DNA of 6,530 nucleotides from Candidatus Nomurabacteria bacterium (GTDB taxonomy: Bacteria > Patescibacteriota > Minisyncoccia > Phycocordibacterales > CALRBL01): NCBI GenBank assembly GCA_943354075.1, contig CALRBL010000028.1, positions 1 to 6,530 on the forward strand, read 5' to 3'. This document shows positions 4,147 to 6,530 of the stretch, in pieces. The notes below the pieces were generated by a model. It was not told the origin of the DNA. It saw only the letters and a program-made list of their open reading frames with translations, and searched no databases. Each line of letters opens with the position of its first letter. Position 1 is the first letter of the stretch. Made by a program: the position numbers and the translations under genes.

Positions 4147-4193
4147 TCATAAGAAATGGAAAAATAATAATAGATTACAACCATATCATATCC

Positions 4194-5153
4194 TTGGAAA
4201 ATCTCTACGAAGCGTGGACGGAGTTTGTCCGTGGAAAGAAATACAAAAAAGACGTGGCAATTTTTTCACTAAATCTTTCGCATAATATTTTTATACTCCA
4301 TGAGGAGTTGAAGAATAAGACCTATTGTCACGGTGCTTATAAGGCATTTGCTATCAACGATCCAAAGCCTCGAAGCATTCATAAAGCTACGGTGCGGGAC
4401 AGACTGCTCCATCATGCGGTCTATCGGGTGCTTTATCCTTATTTTGATCAGAAATTTGTCTATGATTCGTATTCGTGCAGGTATAACAAAGGAACTCATA
4501 AAGCCCTTGACCGATTCGCTCATTTTTTTCACAAAGTATCACGCAACAATCATCGAACGTGCTGGGTGTTGAAATGCGATGTCCGCAAGTTCTTCGCTTC
4601 CGTAGACCATTCTATCCTTCTCGATATTGTCAAAAAGCACATGCCTGACCCAGATATTAATTGGCTCATCCAGAATATCATCGGTAGTTTTCAAAGTACC
4701 AAAGCAGGGAAGGGTTTGCCTCTCGGAAACCTCACCTCTCAACTTCTGGTGAATGTTTACATGAATGAATTCGATCATTATGCGAAACACATGCTTAAAC
4801 AAGAATGCTATATTCGTTATGCCGATGACTTTGTCATCATGTCTCACGTTAGGAATGAACTTACTAAACTTATTCCTGAGATAGATAGATTTTTAGAAGG
4901 AAATCTTAAGCTGTCACTTCATCCTAATAAAGTTTTTATCAAGACATTCGCTTCAGGAATTGATTTCCTAGGCTGGGTGCACTTTCCTGATCATCAGGTG
5001 TTGCGAACCGCTACCAAAAAAAGAATATTCCGAAATATGCATGAAGAGATGAAAGAAGAGACGACCCAATCGTATATTGGACTGCTTTCTCATGGTAATG
5101 GTCTTAAATTGAAAAAGAGGATTCAAATGATATCAGATTCTAGAACGGAATAG
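4194..5153 (+). CDS. DGR reverse transcriptase (start probably further upstream)
   Basis: 319 residues counted from a TTG at 4194. RT motifs in order: early motifs around IHKATVRDRLLHH (62-74) and FVYDSYSCRYNKGTHKA (88-104); motif A CDVRKFFASVD with catalytic D129; motif B GLPLGNLTSQ (174-183), where GNLTSQ is the form typical of DGR RTs in place of the usual QGxxxSP; motif C YADD (209-212) with catalytic D211-D212; then GIDFLGW and the ending SYIGLLSHGN common to this group. It copies TR RNA into adenine-mutated cDNA. The codons just upstream, from 4173 in the same frame, read DYNHIIS and resemble the N-terminus of relatives, so the TTG is unlikely to be the true start. An ATG at 4156 fits a leaderless start but is out of frame; one more A in the A5 run (4160-4164) would give MEKIIIDYNHIISLENL and 332 residues. 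The gene ends 46 bp before the Nudix gene. Confidence 0.95.
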   Translation: MENLYEAWTEFVRGKKYKKDVAIFSLNLSHNIFILHEELKNKTYCHGAYKAFAINDPKPRSIHKATVRDRLLHHAVYRVLYPYFDQKFVYDSYSCRYNKGTHKALDRFAHFFHKVSRNNHRTCWVLKCDVRKFFASVDHSILLDIVKKHMPDPDINWLIQNIIGSFQSTKAGKGLPLGNLTSQLLVNVYMNEFDHYAKHMLKQECYIRYADDFVIMSHVRNELTKLIPEIDRFLEGNLKLSLHPNKVFIKTFASGIDFLGWVHFPDHQVLRTATKKRIFRNMHEEMKEETTQSYIGLLSHGNGLKLKKRIQMISDSRTE

Positions 5154-5180
5154 CCTATCTGTTTTTTCAGACACGATTGA

Positions 5181-5189
5181 TGATATTAT
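5181..5189 (+). promoter_or_regulatory. Extended -10 for the Nudix gene
   Basis: TGATATTAT is an extended -10 (TGn-TATTAT, 5184-5189) with the ATG at 5200 after ten intervening bases; TATAAA (5187-5192) is an overlapping alternative seven bases before the ATG. No clear -35 or Shine-Dalgarno sequence is seen. It suggests transcription independent of the RT and a leaderless start. Confidence 0.45.
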
Positions 5190-5199
5190 AAATAAACAT

Positions 5200-5694
5200 A
5201 TGCGAAACACTACTCTCCTCTTTCTCATTAAAGAGACCAACGGCACGATATCTGATATTTGTCTCGCAATGAAAAAACGCGGATTCGGTACGGGGAGATG
5301 GAATGGAGTGGGAGGAAAGCTGGGTGAGGGTGAATCAATTATGGATGCGGTCGTGCGTGAGACAAAAGAAGAGATAGATGTAGTGCCGAAAAATATACAA
5401 AAGATTGCTGAGCTTACTTTCACCTTCGCAAACAATCCTGATTGGAACCAGGTCGTTCACACCTATTTCTGTGAAGAATGGGAAGGAACACCCACCGAGA
5501 GTGAGGAGATGGCGCCTGCATGGTTTGCAGTTTCCGATATTCCGTTTGATAAGATGTGGCCCGATGATATTTTCTGGTTGCCGAAAGCGCTTGCCGGAGA
5601 AAAGATAAAGGCGAGTTTTACTTTCGGAGACAATGACGTTATCCTCGATCAGAAGGTTGAATCTCTATCCAGTGAATCCTCTGATCCCTCTTAA
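5200..5694 (+). CDS. Nudix hydrolase, MTH1/MutT-like (probable oxidised-purine nucleotide diphosphatase)
   Basis: 164 residues closely patterned on the MTH1 (NUDT1) group, which hydrolyses 8-oxo-dGTP and 2-hydroxy-dATP to monophosphates and so cleans the nucleotide pool. KKRGFGTGRWNGVGGK (25-40) leads into the Nudix box, G39-x5-E45-x7-R53-E54-x2-E57-E58, with the metal-binding glutamates intact; D60 stands where the consensus has Gly. MWPDDIFW (119-126) places W120, D122 and D123 at the MTH1 base-recognition positions W117, D119 and D120, and N35 matches MTH1 N33. The C-terminus extends slightly past the usual end (SSESSDPS). The ATG at 5200 is supported by an extended -10 just upstream. Its last 56 bp overlap miaA tail to tail. 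Substrate is inferred from motif identity. Its position next to the DGR may be accidental. Confidence 0.93.
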   Translation: MRNTTLLFLIKETNGTISDICLAMKKRGFGTGRWNGVGGKLGEGESIMDAVVRETKEEIDVVPKNIQKIAELTFTFANNPDWNQVVHTYFCEEWEGTPTESEEMAPAWFAVSDIPFDKMWPDDIFWLPKALAGEKIKASFTFGDNDVILDQKVESLSSESSDPS

Positions 5695-6505
5695 ACCACG
5701 TCATTTGTCGTTTTGCATATTGGAAGCTTACGAGTTTGATTTGTCTCTCCATTTCCTCTCTTGAAATTTTATTTTGCAAAAAATACGCCATGTAGCGGTA
5801 CTCAAGACCAAGACCCTCTAGTCGTTTCCATGAGAGACCATTTTTGTGCAATTCTTCAGTTTCTTTGAGCATGCCTTTTTTAAGTCGTTTTTCAAGGCGT
5901 GTTTTGATGCGATCTTTCAACATCCCGTCTTCAAACTTTAATCCGATCTGAAGTGGTGTGTAGCGAGGATTGAGCTTAATTTTAGGCACTCCACCAAGCG
6001 CCGCGACGATCTCAAGTGCGCGGATCAACCTTACTTTGTTTTCTTTTCCGATTTTGTCGGCACGCTTTGCATCAATCTTGTGAAGTATTTTGTAAAGGTC
6101 ATCTCCTCCAAGTTTTGCGAGTTTGATGCGCAAGGGTCTGTTTACTTTTACTTCGGGTAAAATGAGACCATCTACAATTGCTTGAATATAGAATCCGGTA
6201 CCTCCGCATATGATGGGAAGTTTTCCGCGCTTTAAAATATTATCGATCACTTCGTAGGTATGTTTTTGATAGCGGTCGACAGAATAGTTTCTATCTGGAG
6301 AGGCGACATCCAACATGTAGTGGGGAATACCCCCCATTTCTTTTTTTGTAATTTTCCCTGTACCAAGATCAAGTCCTTTGTAAACTTGTCGAGAATCTGC
6401 AGAAACAACCTCTCCATTGAGTTTCTTTGCAAGGGTTACGGCAAGGTCACTTTTTCCGGAAGCTGTGGGTCCGAGTATTACCAAGATTGCAGGCTTGTCT
6501 GTCAT
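5639..6505 (-). CDS. miaA: tRNA dimethylallyltransferase
   Basis: 288 residues, complete. MiaA transfers a dimethylallyl group to N6 of A37 in tRNAs that read codons starting with U, which stabilises decoding. Visible motifs: P-loop GPTASGKS (12-19), SADSRQVYKGLDLGTGK (35-51) with the likely catalytic Asp D37, GGTGFYIQA (101-109) with T103 at the conserved Thr, then R-rich helices, GLEYRY and the C-terminal YAKRQMTWFKRDQR tRNA-binding segment. The length is slightly short of typical (about 300), mostly in the insertion domain. The ATG at 6505 puts the P-loop 11 residues in, as usual for the family. AT-rich CCATATATCTC precedes the start with no Shine-Dalgarno sequence, so a short leader is likely. 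The 3' end overlaps the Nudix gene by 56 bp, so the two convergent mRNAs would be complementary there. Both tRNAs in this window carry A36-A37-A38. Confidence 0.97.
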   Translation of the reverse strand: MTDKPAILVILGPTASGKSDLAVTLAKKLNGEVVSADSRQVYKGLDLGTGKITKKEMGGIPHYMLDVASPDRNYSVDRYQKHTYEVIDNILKRGKLPIICGGTGFYIQAIVDGLILPEVKVNRPLRIKLAKLGGDDLYKILHKIDAKRADKIGKENKVRLIRALEIVAALGGVPKIKLNPRYTPLQIGLKFEDGMLKDRIKTRLEKRLKKGMLKETEELHKNGLSWKRLEGLGLEYRYMAYFLQNKISREEMERQIKLVSFQYAKRQMTWFKRDQRIHWIEIQPSDRG

Positions 6506-6530
6506 GAGATATATGGTGCCGGGGGAGGGA

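Larger units (their letters stand above)
2604..5153 (+). mobile_element. Diversity-generating retroelement (target, VR, TR, avd, RT)
   Basis: All DGR parts are present in order: target with VR at its 3' end, a non-coding gap, TR, avd on the minus strand, and the RT. TR and VR are in the same orientation, 471 bp apart. Every mismatch between them falls at a TR adenine. In known DGRs the TR RNA is copied by the RT with Avd into adenine-mutated cDNA that replaces the VR, leaving the TR unchanged. The cassette lies between tRNA-Trp and a Nudix gene. I see no integrase or clear attachment repeats, so there is no sign that the whole unit moves by itself. Confidence 0.95.

Noticed and set aside
5151..5175. 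TCTG-TTTTTT-CAGA as a terminator between RT and Nudix
   Set aside because: The stem is only 4 bp and the T-run is in the loop, not after the stem.

Overview
The window reads like a Candidate Phyla Radiation (Patescibacteria, Parcubacteria-like) chromosome segment. This is inferred from compact genes with short spacers, several leaderless-looking starts placed 6-10 nt after a -10 box, UGA used as a normal stop, tRNA genes without an encoded CCA, and the family content. No taxonomic search was possible.

Layout: (1) 2-805, the 3' part of a Clp/Hsp100 ATPase (ClpC-like); (2) 834-915, tRNA-Tyr(GTA); (3) 976-2013, a membrane protein of the DUF2238/YjdF type fused to a lone NADP-binding domain of shikimate dehydrogenase type; (4) 2031-2195, ribosomal protein L33 (rpmG), then a terminator; (5) 2282-2353, tRNA-Trp(CCA); (6) about 2434-5153, a complete diversity-generating retroelement (DGR); (7) 5200-5694, an MTH1-like Nudix hydrolase; (8) 5639-6505 on the minus strand, miaA, overlapping the Nudix gene tail to tail.

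The DGR is the main discovery. Its target gene (2604-3305) carries a variable repeat (VR, 3173-3289) at its 3' end. The template repeat (TR, 3644-3760) lies 471 bp downstream. Over the 116 bp that align, TR and VR differ at 13 positions, and every one is an A in the TR, the signature of adenine-specific mutagenic retrohoming. The TR contains ten AAC/AAT codons in the target's frame, nine of which are changed in the VR, mostly to Tyr, Phe, Arg, His or Asp. The reverse transcriptase (4194-5153) has the DGR-type GNLTSQ motif and YADD. An Avd-like four-helix-bundle protein (3775-4107, extendable to 4150) is encoded on the opposite strand between the TR and the RT, so a TR transcript reading towards the RT would be antisense to it.

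Both DGR protein genes lack a good in-frame start next to a homopolymer: G10 at 4124-4133 for avd and A5 at 4160-4164 for the RT. These are either assembly errors or a possible on/off switch. The target has a long 5' leader with a 16-bp perfect inverted repeat and a real Shine-Dalgarno site, unlike its leaderless neighbours, and looks more GC-rich than the rest of the window. Both tRNAs here have A36-A37-A38, the recognition feature of MiaA, which is encoded at the right end.
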